From a virus, in the IMG/VR virus record IMGVR_UViG_3300049793_000187, positions 1-29,690 of that record: a stretch of 29,690 nucleotides of DNA; one strand, 5' to 3'. The notes under the pieces are model-generated. The model was not told the DNA's origin. It saw nothing but the letters and a program-made list of their open reading frames with translations, and did no database searches. The translations under genes and the position numbers were made by a program. Positions within the stretch are counted from its first letter, which is position 1. Every line of letters starts with the position of its first letter. Of this stretch, positions 14,559-22,376 are shown in pieces.

Positions 14559-15188
14559 ATGAACCTTGCCGATTCCTTCTTGAGCTTTCTTCATGAAGCC
14601 GATACCGAAGATAATCCAGATATTAAAGAGACTAAAGATCCTAAAGATAAAAAAGATGCTGCCGCCGACAATGCGGATAATGCGGAAGCTGATGACGGTG
14701 CCAATCCGGATGATAATCCCGATACTGAAGCTGATCCTACTATTGATGATGGTACTGGTGATAATCCTGATGATAATAATTCCGAGGACGGATTAGATAA
14801 TCCTGATGACAATACTGATAATAATGGTCTTTCTGACCAAGATGTTGTTGGCCAAACCGATTCTGGTGAAAATAAAAAGAAACTTTATATATCAGATAGA
14901 TTCGATGAAATATATATGTCACTAAATGCTACTCAATCTTTTCTTAGCAACATCTTTCTTTCAGTTGACTATGACAAGAGTACAGAAGGTATTATTAAAT
15001 CACTTTCTCAGAAAGTAGATTTCAATATGACAAATATAAAAGAAATTATTGAAGGAGATTCTTTAATACTTTTTGATTTTAATACTTTGAAGAAAATATT
15101 TGACATCTATTATGAAGATCTGAAAAACATAAATGAATTAATGAAAATAGTAACAAAGAATATTAAGAACGACAACAAGAAAGGTTGA
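14559..15188 (+). CDS. Asp/Asn-rich acidic protein preceding the capsid gene (209 aa)
   Basis: The ATG at 14559 has AGGAAA at good spacing; an in-frame TTG at 14541 overlaps that ribosome site and is unlikely. Residues 1-12 form a short hydrophobic helix (NLADSFLSFLHEA). Residues 17-108 are an extreme low-complexity acidic region of D-N-P-D-D type repeats. Residues 110-209 are a folded, helical C-terminal domain (YISDRFDEIYMSLNATQSF onward) ending in basic residues. The position directly upstream of the capsid gene is where T4-like phages keep prohead protease and scaffold genes; an assembly-core role is possible but unproven, and no protease motif is visible. The repeat region switches to GC-richer codons, while the C-terminal domain has AT-rich ones. 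Confidence 0.78.
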   Translation: MNLADSFLSFLHEADTEDNPDIKETKDPKDKKDAAADNADNAEADDGANPDDNPDTEADPTIDDGTGDNPDDNNSEDGLDNPDDNTDNNGLSDQDVVGQTDSGENKKKLYISDRFDEIYMSLNATQSFLSNIFLSVDYDKSTEGIIKSLSQKVDFNMTNIKEIIEGDSLILFDFNTLKKIFDIYYEDLKNINELMKIVTKNIKNDNKKG

Positions 15189-15200
15189 GTGACTGGTGGG

Positions 15201-15263
15201 TTTCGCTTCCATTTTAAGTTATGTTACTGTAACATTATGATAGAAGCGAAATTCAGAATTTCG
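15201..15263 (+). promoter_or_regulatory. Nested inverted repeats around the capsid promoter
   Basis: An outer nine-bp repeat TTTCGCTTC/GAAGCGAAA (15201-15209 with 15243-15251) encloses the palindrome ATGTTACTGTAACAT (15221-15235), whose right half contains the AACA promoter element. A separate hairpin CGAAATT/AATTTCG (15247-15263) would lie near the 5' end of the mRNA. The outer hairpin would form only in read-through RNA from the 14559 gene. Confidence 0.6.
15231..15243 (+). promoter_or_regulatory. AR9-like promoter motif AACA-N6-TAG (capsid gene)
   Basis: Exact match (AACA-TTATGA-TAG), giving a 65-base leader to the capsid ATG at 15306. Confidence 0.65.
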
Positions 15264-15305
15264 TGAAACGTACTAACGTACAATCTCAAAGAGGATAGAA
15301 TAAAA

Positions 15306-16937
15306 ATGTCCATTCATTATGATGCTGTCCAGTTGGATCCGCGTAGTAAAAATACTCGGACTTCTCCAATTCTGGCTAAGCTGACGCAAATCAACGAAGC
15401 TTTTCAAGCTCAGGGCCTGAACGCTCTGAATGAAGGCTTTGCTGACATCGCCTCAAACACTGCCTACTACAATGACTACATCAATCAGCTGTCAGAAGAA
15501 CTGACTCCTGAGTGTGCTGAACAGTTTGAAATTCTGGCGGAAAATTCACGTCGTGAAATCCTGACTGAAAGCACCATCTCTGGTGTGTCGCCGATTACTG
15601 CTCTGTCACTGCCTCTGCTCCGTGTAGCTTTCCCGAAGACTTGTGTTCGTGAAGGTCTGCCGACTGAGCCGGTTACTCAGCCGAAGTTCACTGTGAACTG
15701 GCTGAAGCCTTATGTTGTCGATCCTTCCACTGGTAACAAGCTGTATCTTCCTGCAGCTATGCGTACCGGCGGTGCTGATGCTCTGTTTGGTCTGCCGCAG
15801 CTGACTCCGGCTGTTGCTCTGACTTCCAACATGAACATTGGTTATGATCTGACCACTGGTATTTCTGGCGCTTCCCATTACCCGAATGGCGATGAAATTG
15901 ACCCCAATTTCACCATCACTCAGGTTAATTTGACCATGCCTAATCTTGGTACTGGTACTACTGCCGTTCAGGTTCCCGTCAGCTTCCAGCTGGACACCTT
16001 TACGAATGTGGCCGAAGGTACCGCCGTTGGTGTTGCTGGCCCGGTTACTTCTACTGTGCGTGTATTCGCTAAAGTAGATCGTACCAACTGCACCATGGAT
16101 GTTATTGCTGCTCATATCTCCACCGTTGGTGCAGATGCTAATGAAACTGCTTCGATTACTGGTATCGTGATTCAGGGCTACCTGTCTTCTGAACTGAATA
16201 ATCGTGCTACTCAGATTGGTTTCGATATCACTCCTGATCCGACCGTCATTGGTACTGGTCAGCCGATCGAATCACCGATCAACATTCAGCAGATGATGGA
16301 CACGATGGCAATGTACAATGTCGATTCGACTGTACGTTCGCTGGAAATTATGTCCACTACTCTGGCTCAGCATACTGACATGACTGGCGTGAACTTTATC
16401 GCCAACCAGTTCAGCAAGCTGCCGTCAGGTCTGCGTACCACTCTTACTGATACGTTTGATATCACTCCTCCTTCTAACTACGCACTTGGCCCCACCGCCT
16501 GGCGCGAAGAAATGAAGATCCGGATTGACCGTCTGGTGATTCGCCTGATGGATCAGACTCAGTATACTTCTGGTTCTGCTGTGATCTTCGGTCATCCGGA
16601 AAATATTCAGGTTCTGAATAATGTCCGCTGGTCGTACTCTGATGGCGATGCTCCTAATGGCGTCAACATTGATTATCGTTTGGGCACTTATGCTTCCGGT
16701 ATCACCAGCTACAAGGTACTGTCAAGCTTTAATTTCCCGAAGGGTTCTTTCTACATTTGCTACCTGCCGAACGTTGCAGATCAGAAGACCTTGGTCTACT
16801 ATCCTTACAGCTTCTCGGTCATTCGCGGTTCTAATTCGCCTAACACTCCGAACTTGCCGTCTATCCAGATGATCAAGCGTCAGATTTTCCGCGAATACAC
16901 TCAGATGATTGCAAAGATGAATCTGACTGAATCGTAA
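15306..16937 (+). CDS. Major capsid protein (HK97 fold, T4 gp23-like)
   Basis: A 543-residue protein with GAGGAT ribosome site, GC-rich, optimised codons, its own promoter and a strong terminator. The N-terminal ~90 residues are charged and helical, like a delta/propeptide region; LTE at 87-89 would suit a T4-type prohead protease cut, but this is a guess. Then comes ITALSLPLLRVAFPKTCVREG, comparable to the N-arm of gp23-type capsid proteins leading into the HK97 core, a long strand-rich inserted region (about 130-320), and the C-terminal P/A-domain features: EEMKIRIDRLVIRLMDQTQ helix, a GHPENIQVL strand-turn, a G-rich loop and FYICYLPN near the end. It forms the icosahedral shell. Identification rests on fold-like pattern, size, expression signals and neighbours. 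Confidence 0.85.
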   Translation: MSIHYDAVQLDPRSKNTRTSPILAKLTQINEAFQAQGLNALNEGFADIASNTAYYNDYINQLSEELTPECAEQFEILAENSRREILTESTISGVSPITALSLPLLRVAFPKTCVREGLPTEPVTQPKFTVNWLKPYVVDPSTGNKLYLPAAMRTGGADALFGLPQLTPAVALTSNMNIGYDLTTGISGASHYPNGDEIDPNFTITQVNLTMPNLGTGTTAVQVPVSFQLDTFTNVAEGTAVGVAGPVTSTVRVFAKVDRTNCTMDVIAAHISTVGADANETASITGIVIQGYLSSELNNRATQIGFDITPDPTVIGTGQPIESPINIQQMMDTMAMYNVDSTVRSLEIMSTTLAQHTDMTGVNFIANQFSKLPSGLRTTLTDTFDITPPSNYALGPTAWREEMKIRIDRLVIRLMDQTQYTSGSAVIFGHPENIQVLNNVRWSYSDGDAPNGVNIDYRLGTYASGITSYKVLSSFNFPKGSFYICYLPNVADQKTLVYYPYSFSVIRGSNSPNTPNLPSIQMIKRQIFREYTQMIAKMNLTES

Positions 16938-16950
16938 GATGTAATGAATT

Positions 16951-16984
16951 CCCCTATACCTTTTTAAAGGTATAGGGGTTTTTA
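16951..16984 (+). terminator. Strong terminator after the capsid gene
   Basis: Ten-bp perfect stem CCCCTATACC/GGTATAGGGG (16951-16960 with 16969-16978) followed by five T residues. Confidence 0.93.
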
Positions 16985-16989
16985 CTGTT

Positions 16990-17027
16990 TTAAATAAAAC
17001 ACCCTTACATCCAAGGGAATGTAAGGG
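16990..17027 (-). terminator. Terminator of the minus-strand membrane-protein gene
   Basis: Nine-bp stem CCCTTACAT/ATGTAAGGG (17002-17010 with 17019-17027); read on the minus strand it is followed by a T-rich tract. It backs onto the capsid terminator, so the convergent units are well insulated. Confidence 0.8.
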
Positions 17028-17033
17028 GTTTCT

Positions 17034-17432
17034 TTACTTATCTTCAGCAGGCTCTGCTTTATGAGTATCTTCTGCTTTAGCAGGTTCATCATCATTATCA
17101 GAATCGTCATCTTTAATGGGTTTTTGCATACCATTAATTCCCATACCTTGCTGCTTAAGAGCGACAATATGGTTCAGTGCACGAGGAGAAACTACTGCCA
17201 GAGTAAAGACAATAGTATTCATCCAATCCATACCATGCTTTGAAGCATCCAGAATATAGGTATATCCAAGAGCAGGATACAGAACGAAAAAGGTACCTAT
17301 CTTTGTTGACGACCATCTGGTAGGAGAATTTCCTTCCATGAACATTTCATCGAATCTATGAATAACGGGATATATAAGGGAAAGATATATTGATTTGAAA
17401 ATATTGATGAAAAAGTTTGTTATTGCTTGCAT
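17034..17432 (-). CDS. Membrane protein, holin candidate (132 aa)
   Basis: An amphipathic N-terminal helix (ITNFFINIFKSIYLSLIYPVI) precedes two hydrophobic segments (about 44-62, IGTFFVLYPALGYTYILDA, and 71-88, NTIVFTLAVVSPRAL), then a 40-residue charged, hydrophilic tail (DDDSDNDDEPAKAEDTHKAEPAEDK, given here in outline: acidic then Lys/Glu/Pro). Small size, two spans and a charged C-terminus match many phage holins. On the minus strand AAGG lies about ten bases before the ATG. It is the only leftward gene within the rightward block, with its own terminator, so its timing is probably controlled separately, which would also suit a lysis gene. No endolysin is visible nearby, so the assignment is tentative. 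Confidence 0.72.
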   Translation of the reverse strand: MQAITNFFINIFKSIYLSLIYPVIHRFDEMFMEGNSPTRWSSTKIGTFFVLYPALGYTYILDASKHGMDWMNTIVFTLAVVSPRALNHIVALKQQGMGINGMQKPIKDDDSDNDDEPAKAEDTHKAEPAEDK

Positions 17433-17526
17433 TTTATTTTACCTTGTCATAGGAGTGGTTTTCTATTTAAAGGTTGATTTGAATAAAAAAATTGGACAGA
17501 AAATACAAAATCTCGATTATTTTAAC

Positions 17527-17539
17527 AACATAAAATTAG
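17527..17539 (+). promoter_or_regulatory. AR9-like promoter motif AACA-N6-TAG
   Basis: Exact match (AACA-TAAAAT-TAG) that points into DNA without a convincing gene; the transcript would run to the 16-bp terminator at 17712-17751. Confidence 0.6.
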
Positions 17540-17755
17540 TAATGCATGTGTTTTTGGTTATTGCGCACAGTTTCCATAGACTTTTTAGCGTCAGCCCTTT
17601 TAGGGAAGACTCCTCATGCTTACCTATTTATCACTATGAGTTGAATAATGTGTTTAGGCGTTTAATCCTTTTACGTCTAGGTTCAGAAAATCACTTTACA
17701 TGGTAGATAGAACAAAAGCCCTATACCCTTCACACGGTATAGGGCTTTTGTTTAT
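17537..17755 (+). ncRNA. Candidate phage small RNA (about 215 nt)
   Basis: This segment lies between the start of the minus-strand gene (17432) and the terminase gene (17802). It is bounded by an exact promoter motif and by the most stable terminator in the window. Inside are two local hairpins: CCC/GGG with TTTTA (about 17607-17618, stem extendable by AGTC/GACT-like flanks) and TAGGCGT/ACGTCTA (about 17654-17678, one G-U pair). The only reading frame inside begins at ATG 17542, five bases from the predicted start, lacks a ribosome site and uses codons unusual for this phage. I checked for tRNA and found no consistent cloverleaf. Upstream, 17433-17526 holds nothing I can name. Confidence 0.45.
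17712..17755 (+). terminator. 16-bp perfect terminator hairpin
   Basis: ACAAAAGCCCTATACC pairs perfectly with 17736-17751, then TTTATTTTTA. No confident plus-strand gene lies between it and the capsid terminator, so it implies an unrecognised transcript. Confidence 0.9.
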
Positions 17756-17765
17756 TTTTATTGTT

Positions 17766-17778
17766 AACAAATATTTAG
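17766..17778 (+). promoter_or_regulatory. AR9-like promoter motif AACA-N6-TAG (terminase gene)
   Basis: Exact match (AACA-AATATT-TAG), 26 bases before ATG 17802 and just behind the 17712 terminator. Confidence 0.67.
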
Positions 17779-17801
17779 AATAAGATATTAGGAATTTAGT
17801 T

Positions 17802-19880
17802 ATGACTAAAGCAACTCAGTCAGCTTCAACAAGAGCTATGTTTGGACAAACAAACTTTGATGATTATATAATTCATACTACTACTAGGAATCTATCATTT
17901 ATTAGAGTATTTAAGTCTCTTAAAGGAATGGGTATAAAGAATAATAAATTCTTTCTCAGGCTTTATGATGCTGATCTTTTAAATGTAGATCCTCACTCTA
18001 AACATCTTTCACCTGAAATACAAAGTAAAATCTTGTATGAGATTGCACGTAATCCTTTTTATTTCATAAGAGAAGTAGTAAGAATTGCAGTACCCGGTGG
18101 TACACTTAAATTTGAATTACATAGAGGAAATCTTGCTCTTCTTTGGGCATTAATAAATAATTTACACACAATTATACTACTGCCTCGTCAAAGATACAAA
18201 ACAATATCTATTGCAACACTCTTGACTTGGATTTATCATTTTGCTACCAATAATACTAGCATGTTGTTTTCTAATAAATCTCTCGGTGATGCTCAAAACA
18301 ATCTCAAAAGATTTAAGGATATTGTTTCCAATCTTCCTTTGTTTATCAGAAATATTATTAATAATAAAGGTGATATTAATAATCTGACTTCTATTCTTTC
18401 TGAAAAAAGAAATAATAAGATTGATATAGCTGGCCAAGTTATTTCAGAAGAAGCTGCTGACAAGCAAGGTCGAGGTATGTCACTCCCTGTTTGCTGGTGG
18501 GACGAATTCGCCTTTCTTAAATATAATGATATTATTTATAAATCAGCTGCTCCTGCCATTTCTAAAGTATCTGAAATTGCAGAAAAAGAAGGCAGGCCTT
18601 TTGCTAAGATTGTTAGTACAACACCTAATAATCTAGATTCTCCTCATGGAATCTTCTGTAAACAGCTAATTGATGAAGCTTGTCCTTTCACTGAAGAAAT
18701 GTATGATTGGACTAAGAGAGAAATTAAGAACTTTATTAAAGACAATTCTTCTAATGACTTTCTTTATATTAAATTTACTTGGCAAGAACTTGGCCTTACT
18801 AAAGAATGGTATGAAAAAGAATGTCGCGCTCTTACTAATGACAAGCTTACTATCAGAAGAGAAATTGATCTTGAGTGGACGAAGTCATCTGACAACTCCA
18901 TCTTTACTGAAGAACAGCTTGATATCATATTCAATATAGTAACTAAAAATGTACCTCTTAAGACCCTTACACTTGATGTGAAGGTAGAAGAACTTGATGA
19001 AGATAAGAATACTGTTAAAGGAAAATATACAGTAGTTCTCTATAAGGAACTTGAAAGAGATAAAACTTACTTCATAGGTAGTGACGTTGGTGGCGGTCTC
19101 GGACGAGATTCATCAACTTTGATTATCACTGATCCTAAGACTTTAGAGCCTTATGGTTTCTTCAAGAACTCAAAAATCAATACTAATTATTTTTCTTCTA
19201 TTATTCATGAACTGATAGTAAATCATCTTCCCAATTCTATTCTTTTTATAGAAAATAATAATTATGGTAAAGCTGTACTTGATAATCTTATAAGAAGAAT
19301 ACCAAAAAATCTTTTCTTTGACTATAAGGTTGCTGACAAAGATAAAGCTAAAACCATTAAGAAAACATCTAAAAATATAACTTATGGTATTAATACTACT
19401 CCGGCATCAAGACCTTTGATGTTCGATTTATTAATGCAATACGTCCAGGACAAGCCATATCTTTTTGGTTTTTCTGAATTATATGAAGAAATCAAAACTC
19501 TTATCTATACAAAGACTGGTAAAATAGAGCATGATATTGGAGCACACGACGATATAATCATGGCTTATAATATGATTCTTTATGCAATTGCTTATTCAAA
19601 TAATATTGCTAGATATCTAAGAGAAACTACCACAGTAACAGTTAATCTTGAAGCTGTAAGAGCTAAACCTGATATACTGGAAACTGTAGGTAACAACCAT
19701 ACTAAAGAAACTTTTAAGCCACAAATTGATGTAGGTTTAGAAGAATATATGGCTATAGCGCTTGCTGGTGATCTTACTCCCACTGAAATCATAGAGCGAC
19801 TTAAAGCTCAAACTAAAAAGGAAGATAGAGGATCGGGAAATAAATCTATTCTCAATACATTCTTAAATCTGAATAAATAA
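17802..19880 (+). CDS. Terminase large subunit (DNA-packaging ATPase/nuclease)
   Basis: A 692-residue gp17-like packaging motor. ATPase domain: the terminase-type Walker A LPRQRYKT (P128-T134; T4 has SRQLGKT, so the usual glycine before Lys is replaced by Tyr), Walker B CWWDEF with D234 and catalytic E235, and the coupling motif STTPNN. Nuclease domain (RNase H fold): D428 in GSDVGGG, E484 in FIENNN, and D583-D584 in GAHDDIIMAYN, the three acidic metal-binding sites. The protein translocates DNA into the prohead at the portal and cuts concatemers. AGGAA lies ahead of the ATG. The C-terminal ~70 residues are hydrophilic and probably flexible. No terminator follows; the next gene starts 60 bases downstream behind a degenerate promoter site. 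Confidence 0.95.
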   Translation: MTKATQSASTRAMFGQTNFDDYIIHTTTRNLSFIRVFKSLKGMGIKNNKFFLRLYDADLLNVDPHSKHLSPEIQSKILYEIARNPFYFIREVVRIAVPGGTLKFELHRGNLALLWALINNLHTIILLPRQRYKTISIATLLTWIYHFATNNTSMLFSNKSLGDAQNNLKRFKDIVSNLPLFIRNIINNKGDINNLTSILSEKRNNKIDIAGQVISEEAADKQGRGMSLPVCWWDEFAFLKYNDIIYKSAAPAISKVSEIAEKEGRPFAKIVSTTPNNLDSPHGIFCKQLIDEACPFTEEMYDWTKREIKNFIKDNSSNDFLYIKFTWQELGLTKEWYEKECRALTNDKLTIRREIDLEWTKSSDNSIFTEEQLDIIFNIVTKNVPLKTLTLDVKVEELDEDKNTVKGKYTVVLYKELERDKTYFIGSDVGGGLGRDSSTLIITDPKTLEPYGFFKNSKINTNYFSSIIHELIVNHLPNSILFIENNNYGKAVLDNLIRRIPKNLFFDYKVADKDKAKTIKKTSKNITYGINTTPASRPLMFDLLMQYVQDKPYLFGFSELYEEIKTLIYTKTGKIEHDIGAHDDIIMAYNMILYAIAYSNNIARYLRETTTVTVNLEAVRAKPDILETVGNNHTKETFKPQIDVGLEEYMAIALAGDLTPTEIIERLKAQTKKEDRGSGNKSILNTFLNLNK

Positions 19881-19906
19881 AAACTCATAATTTTCAGATG
19901 CTTTTT

Positions 19907-19919
19907 AACTAAAAATTAA
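19907..19919 (+). promoter_or_regulatory. Degenerate promoter-like site AACT-N6-TAA
   Basis: One mismatch in the AACA element; correct position (23 bases before ATG 19940). A nearby AACA at 19922 has no TA at the right distance. Confidence 0.35.
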
Positions 19920-19939
19920 TTAACAGTTTAGGAATACCT

Positions 19940-20695
19940 ATGAACACTGACAATAAAGATGGAATTTCATTATCTGTCTACAGTCAATATGCTAATGTGA
20001 ATGAAACATATAGCATGTTGTATAGCTCTTTAGTTGATGCATTTGATAATCAGTTGGACTTCTTTAATAAGCAGTCTGAAGATTATTTTGAAATTATTCT
20101 TGAAAAAATCAATTATGTACGAAATATAAAGAATCTTGATCCTGAAGAATTGGAACAAATGAATCAGATTAAGAGAGATCTTTATGGTTTCTTGGAAGAG
20201 AAATTTACTACCATTTATAATGTAGATTTGAATAATATCTTCAATATCTATGGTAAAGAATTCATTTTTGATACTATATATAAGGTATTCTTTCAGAATA
20301 AGAGAGAATTCATTGTACAATATCTTCTTAATTATTTCAATACTAACAAGAAAGCTCTTGCTAATCAATATAAAGGTCAGCTTAGAAAAGATGCTTCTTA
20401 TACACAAATCAAAACAGAAATTGAGTTGAAGAATACAGCCTTCTATCCAATTCTGTATTGCTATCAGGAAATCATTTTTAATCTTATTAATAGCGATAAT
20501 ACTGATATAACTGATTTTACATCAAATATTAGTCTTACAACTGAAGAATCAATTCTTATGAATACAATTTTTCAAGATTCAATTCAAAATCAAGAATATA
20601 TCATATACATGACCGGTTTAACATCGTGGTCTGACTACCCTGATTTTGTTTCCGAATTCAGAGAAAGGCTTTTCGATCAATTCAGATCGCTGTAA
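19940..20695 (+). CDS. Unknown helical protein downstream of terminase (251 aa)
   Basis: TTTAGGAA gives a good ribosome site. The protein is almost entirely helical and rich in Asn, Phe, Tyr and Ile, with a stretch of heptad-like pattern (about residues 40-85). No signal peptide, no membrane segment, no cysteines of note. Its place between the terminase and sheath genes, and a 15-base gap to the next gene, suggest a head, neck or assembly protein, but I recognise no family. Confidence 0.78.
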   Translation: MNTDNKDGISLSVYSQYANVNETYSMLYSSLVDAFDNQLDFFNKQSEDYFEIILEKINYVRNIKNLDPEELEQMNQIKRDLYGFLEEKFTTIYNVDLNNIFNIYGKEFIFDTIYKVFFQNKREFIVQYLLNYFNTNKKALANQYKGQLRKDASYTQIKTEIELKNTAFYPILYCYQEIIFNLINSDNTDITDFTSNISLTTEESILMNTIFQDSIQNQEYIIYMTGLTSWSDYPDFVSEFRERLFDQFRSL

Positions 20696-20710
20696 AGGAA
20701 GAAATACAAA

Positions 20711-21490
20711 GTGAGTCAAGAAGAAAATAATCAGGTAGAAGCTGAAAGCAAAGATAATTCTGTTGTAGATTCTCTTGATAATTTAGTTCAAAGCATGAAA
20801 GATAAATCAATTGAAAATTCAAGAAAGTCTCTTGAACAAATGGTAAAAACAGTTGTTATGGAATTTGAAAAAACTATTTCAAAAGTCCGTCAAGAAGCAA
20901 CTGATAGATACAAAATACTTAAGCCTAAAAAAGATGATGGTACTATTACTGAAGCTGAAGATAATGATCTTTTCGATGCAATCAGTAAGCTCATTGGTAT
21001 TCGTCAGCTTGAAACAAATGATCTTGTATTTACTTATATCAATAAATACAAAGAAAATGGCGAAAATATTGCACAGCTTACAAATCCTTTCTTTATAAAG
21101 CGTCTTGAACAGCGTATCATACACAAATGCCGTACATATAAGATTTCAAAGACAAATGTGCTTAATACCGCTAAAAAGATTGAAGAAATCAAAGAGCCTG
21201 AATTCCGTAAGCGCCTGAGAACTTTCCTGGCAATTACTTATCTGACTCTTCTGAATGAACCTAAAATGGGACAGTGGCGTCATTTTGTCATGTTTCATAT
21301 GGGTGCTATTCGTATTGCTATTAAAGCTAATATAACCTTCCTCCATATGGAAAAGGTTTATTCATTGCTTCATGATATTCCTGCAAGAGAAATGGTTCAG
21401 ATCATTCCTACAGCAGAAGAAGTAGTTCCTGATCAGCCTGAAGAAGTAGCGAGTGAAGTTGCTACTGAAAATAATAATACAGAATCTTGA
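20711..21490 (+). CDS. Unknown coiled-coil-like protein (259 aa)
   Basis: Starts with GTG at 20711, preceded by AAGGAAG. Residues 1-90 are charged and heptad-like (SLEQMVKTVVMEFEKTISKVRQ, shown in outline), suggesting a coiled coil; the centre is basic and helical (RIIHKCRTYKISKTN, EFRKRLRTFLAITYL); the C-terminus is an acidic, disordered tail of Glu/Pro/Val. Second gene of the 19940 unit and closed by a strong terminator. Basic helical body with acidic tail could suit an assembly chaperone or a small scaffold, but that is inference. Confidence 0.78.
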   Translation: MSQEENNQVEAESKDNSVVDSLDNLVQSMKDKSIENSRKSLEQMVKTVVMEFEKTISKVRQEATDRYKILKPKKDDGTITEAEDNDLFDAISKLIGIRQLETNDLVFTYINKYKENGENIAQLTNPFFIKRLEQRIIHKCRTYKISKTNVLNTAKKIEEIKEPEFRKRLRTFLAITYLTLLNEPKMGQWRHFVMFHMGAIRIAIKANITFLHMEKVYSLLHDIPAREMVQIIPTAEEVVPDQPEEVASEVATENNNTES

Positions 21491-21498
21491 TTAAAATC

Positions 21499-21540
21499 CC
21501 CCTAATGAGAGAAATCTCATTAGGGGTCTTATTCTTTTTT
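21499..21540 (+). terminator. Terminator with GAAA tetraloop, copy 1 of an identical pair
   Basis: Twelve-bp perfect stem (21499-21510 with 21515-21526) closed by GAAA, then TCTTATTC and a long T-run. Positions 21492-21527 are identical to 25086-25121. Confidence 0.93.
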
Positions 21541-21552
21541 TTTTATTAGTTT

Positions 21553-21565
21553 AACAACAAATTAG
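21553..21565 (+). promoter_or_regulatory. AR9-like promoter motif AACA-N6-TAG
   Basis: Exact match (AACA-ACAAAT-TAG), 25 bases before ATG 21588, directly behind the terminator. Confidence 0.67.
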
Positions 21566-21587
21566 CCTAGAAACAAAGGAAAATCTT

Positions 21588-22286
21588 ATGTTTGATTTTA
21601 TCGAGCAAAAGGATAATCAGGTTATATGCAAGAAAGCATTAACCCTTATTCTCGACCAAGACATGATTGAAGACAATCTTGCTGAAATTATAGATGATAA
21701 ACTTTCTACAATAGGTTTCTTGAAGATTGCTGTAAAAGATAAAGATAAAGTAAAGATGTACAGACTTAATCTTCCTATCACAATTATGATTAATGCAACT
21801 GACATCTATAAAGAAGAAAATGTATATAAAATTGATTTTGAACCAAATGATATTATTATAGATAATTCCATGTATGCCCTTTCTGCTACTATTAGTGCTA
21901 AGAATGCTAATAACTTCCTTAATCTTGTTACAACTGGAAAGATTGCAGCAGAGGCTCCCGAAGAAATTACCAGTATTTTTAAGAAAAATATTGAAATGAA
22001 TGGTTTGAAATTGAAGGTTCAATCTGCTTTGATTGAAGCTATGATTTCAGAAATGTGTAGATATAGTTTTAACGAAACTATTCCATTTAGACTTGCATTG
22101 AAAAGTAAGAAAGTTTCAATGAAAGATTTTACAATGGTTAATATTAAAGAGATTTCTAGACTCTCATCAGTCTTTAATGCCATATCATTCGAAGACATAA
22201 AGAAATCAATCGAAGCTTCAGTTCTTATGACTAGAATGAATTCTGAACAGTCTATATCGCCCGTTGAATCTACATTGAAATATTAA
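21588..22286 (+). CDS. Unknown protein before the sheath gene (232 aa)
   Basis: AAAGGAAAA precedes the ATG. The first 125 residues are strand-rich (QVICKKALTLILDQD, LNLPITIMINATDIY, ENVYKIDFEPNDIIID), the rest helical, ending in a Ser-rich tail. It has no membrane helix. Its isolated promoter and location among terminase and tail genes suggest a virion or assembly component. I recognise no family. The absence of a downstream terminator means that some sheath mRNA may begin here. Confidence 0.78.
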   Translation: MFDFIEQKDNQVICKKALTLILDQDMIEDNLAEIIDDKLSTIGFLKIAVKDKDKVKMYRLNLPITIMINATDIYKEENVYKIDFEPNDIIIDNSMYALSATISAKNANNFLNLVTTGKIAAEAPEEITSIFKKNIEMNGLKLKVQSALIEAMISEMCRYSFNETIPFRLALKSKKVSMKDFTMVNIKEISRLSSVFNAISFEDIKKSIEASVLMTRMNSEQSISPVESTLKY

Positions 22287-22297
22287 TAATTATAGTT

Positions 22298-22310
22298 AAC
22301 AAATATATAG
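22298..22310 (+). promoter_or_regulatory. AR9-like promoter motif AACA-N6-TAG (sheath gene)
   Basis: Exact match (AACA-AATATA-TAG), leader of 69 bases to ATG 22377. Confidence 0.65.
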
Positions 22311-22353
22311 AAACAATACAGATATTGTTAAACCACGAGGAATTATCTTAAGG

Positions 22354-22375
22354 TTGCTAGTTCAGAACTAGTCAA
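22354..22375 (+). promoter_or_regulatory. Hairpin between Shine-Dalgarno and start of the sheath gene
   Basis: CTAGTTC and GAACTAG (22357-22363 with 22365-22371) face each other, extended by TTG/CAA across a one-base bulge. GAGGAA (22337-22342) lies about 34 bases before ATG 22377; folding the hairpin would bring it to about 12 bases. The alternative start at 22413 would not need this. Confidence 0.5.
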
Positions 22376-22376
22376 A

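Noticed and set aside
17395-17706. Plus-strand frame of about 100 codons with a signal-peptide-like start (MKKFVIACILFYLVIGVVF)
   Set aside because: It overlaps the start of the better supported minus-strand gene, has no ribosome site, and the internal promoter motif at 17527 and odd codon use point to non-coding DNA. Not excluded with certainty.
17560-17706. Possible tRNA (GGTTCAG resembling a T-loop)
   Set aside because: The flanks do not pair into a T-stem and no cloverleaf forms.
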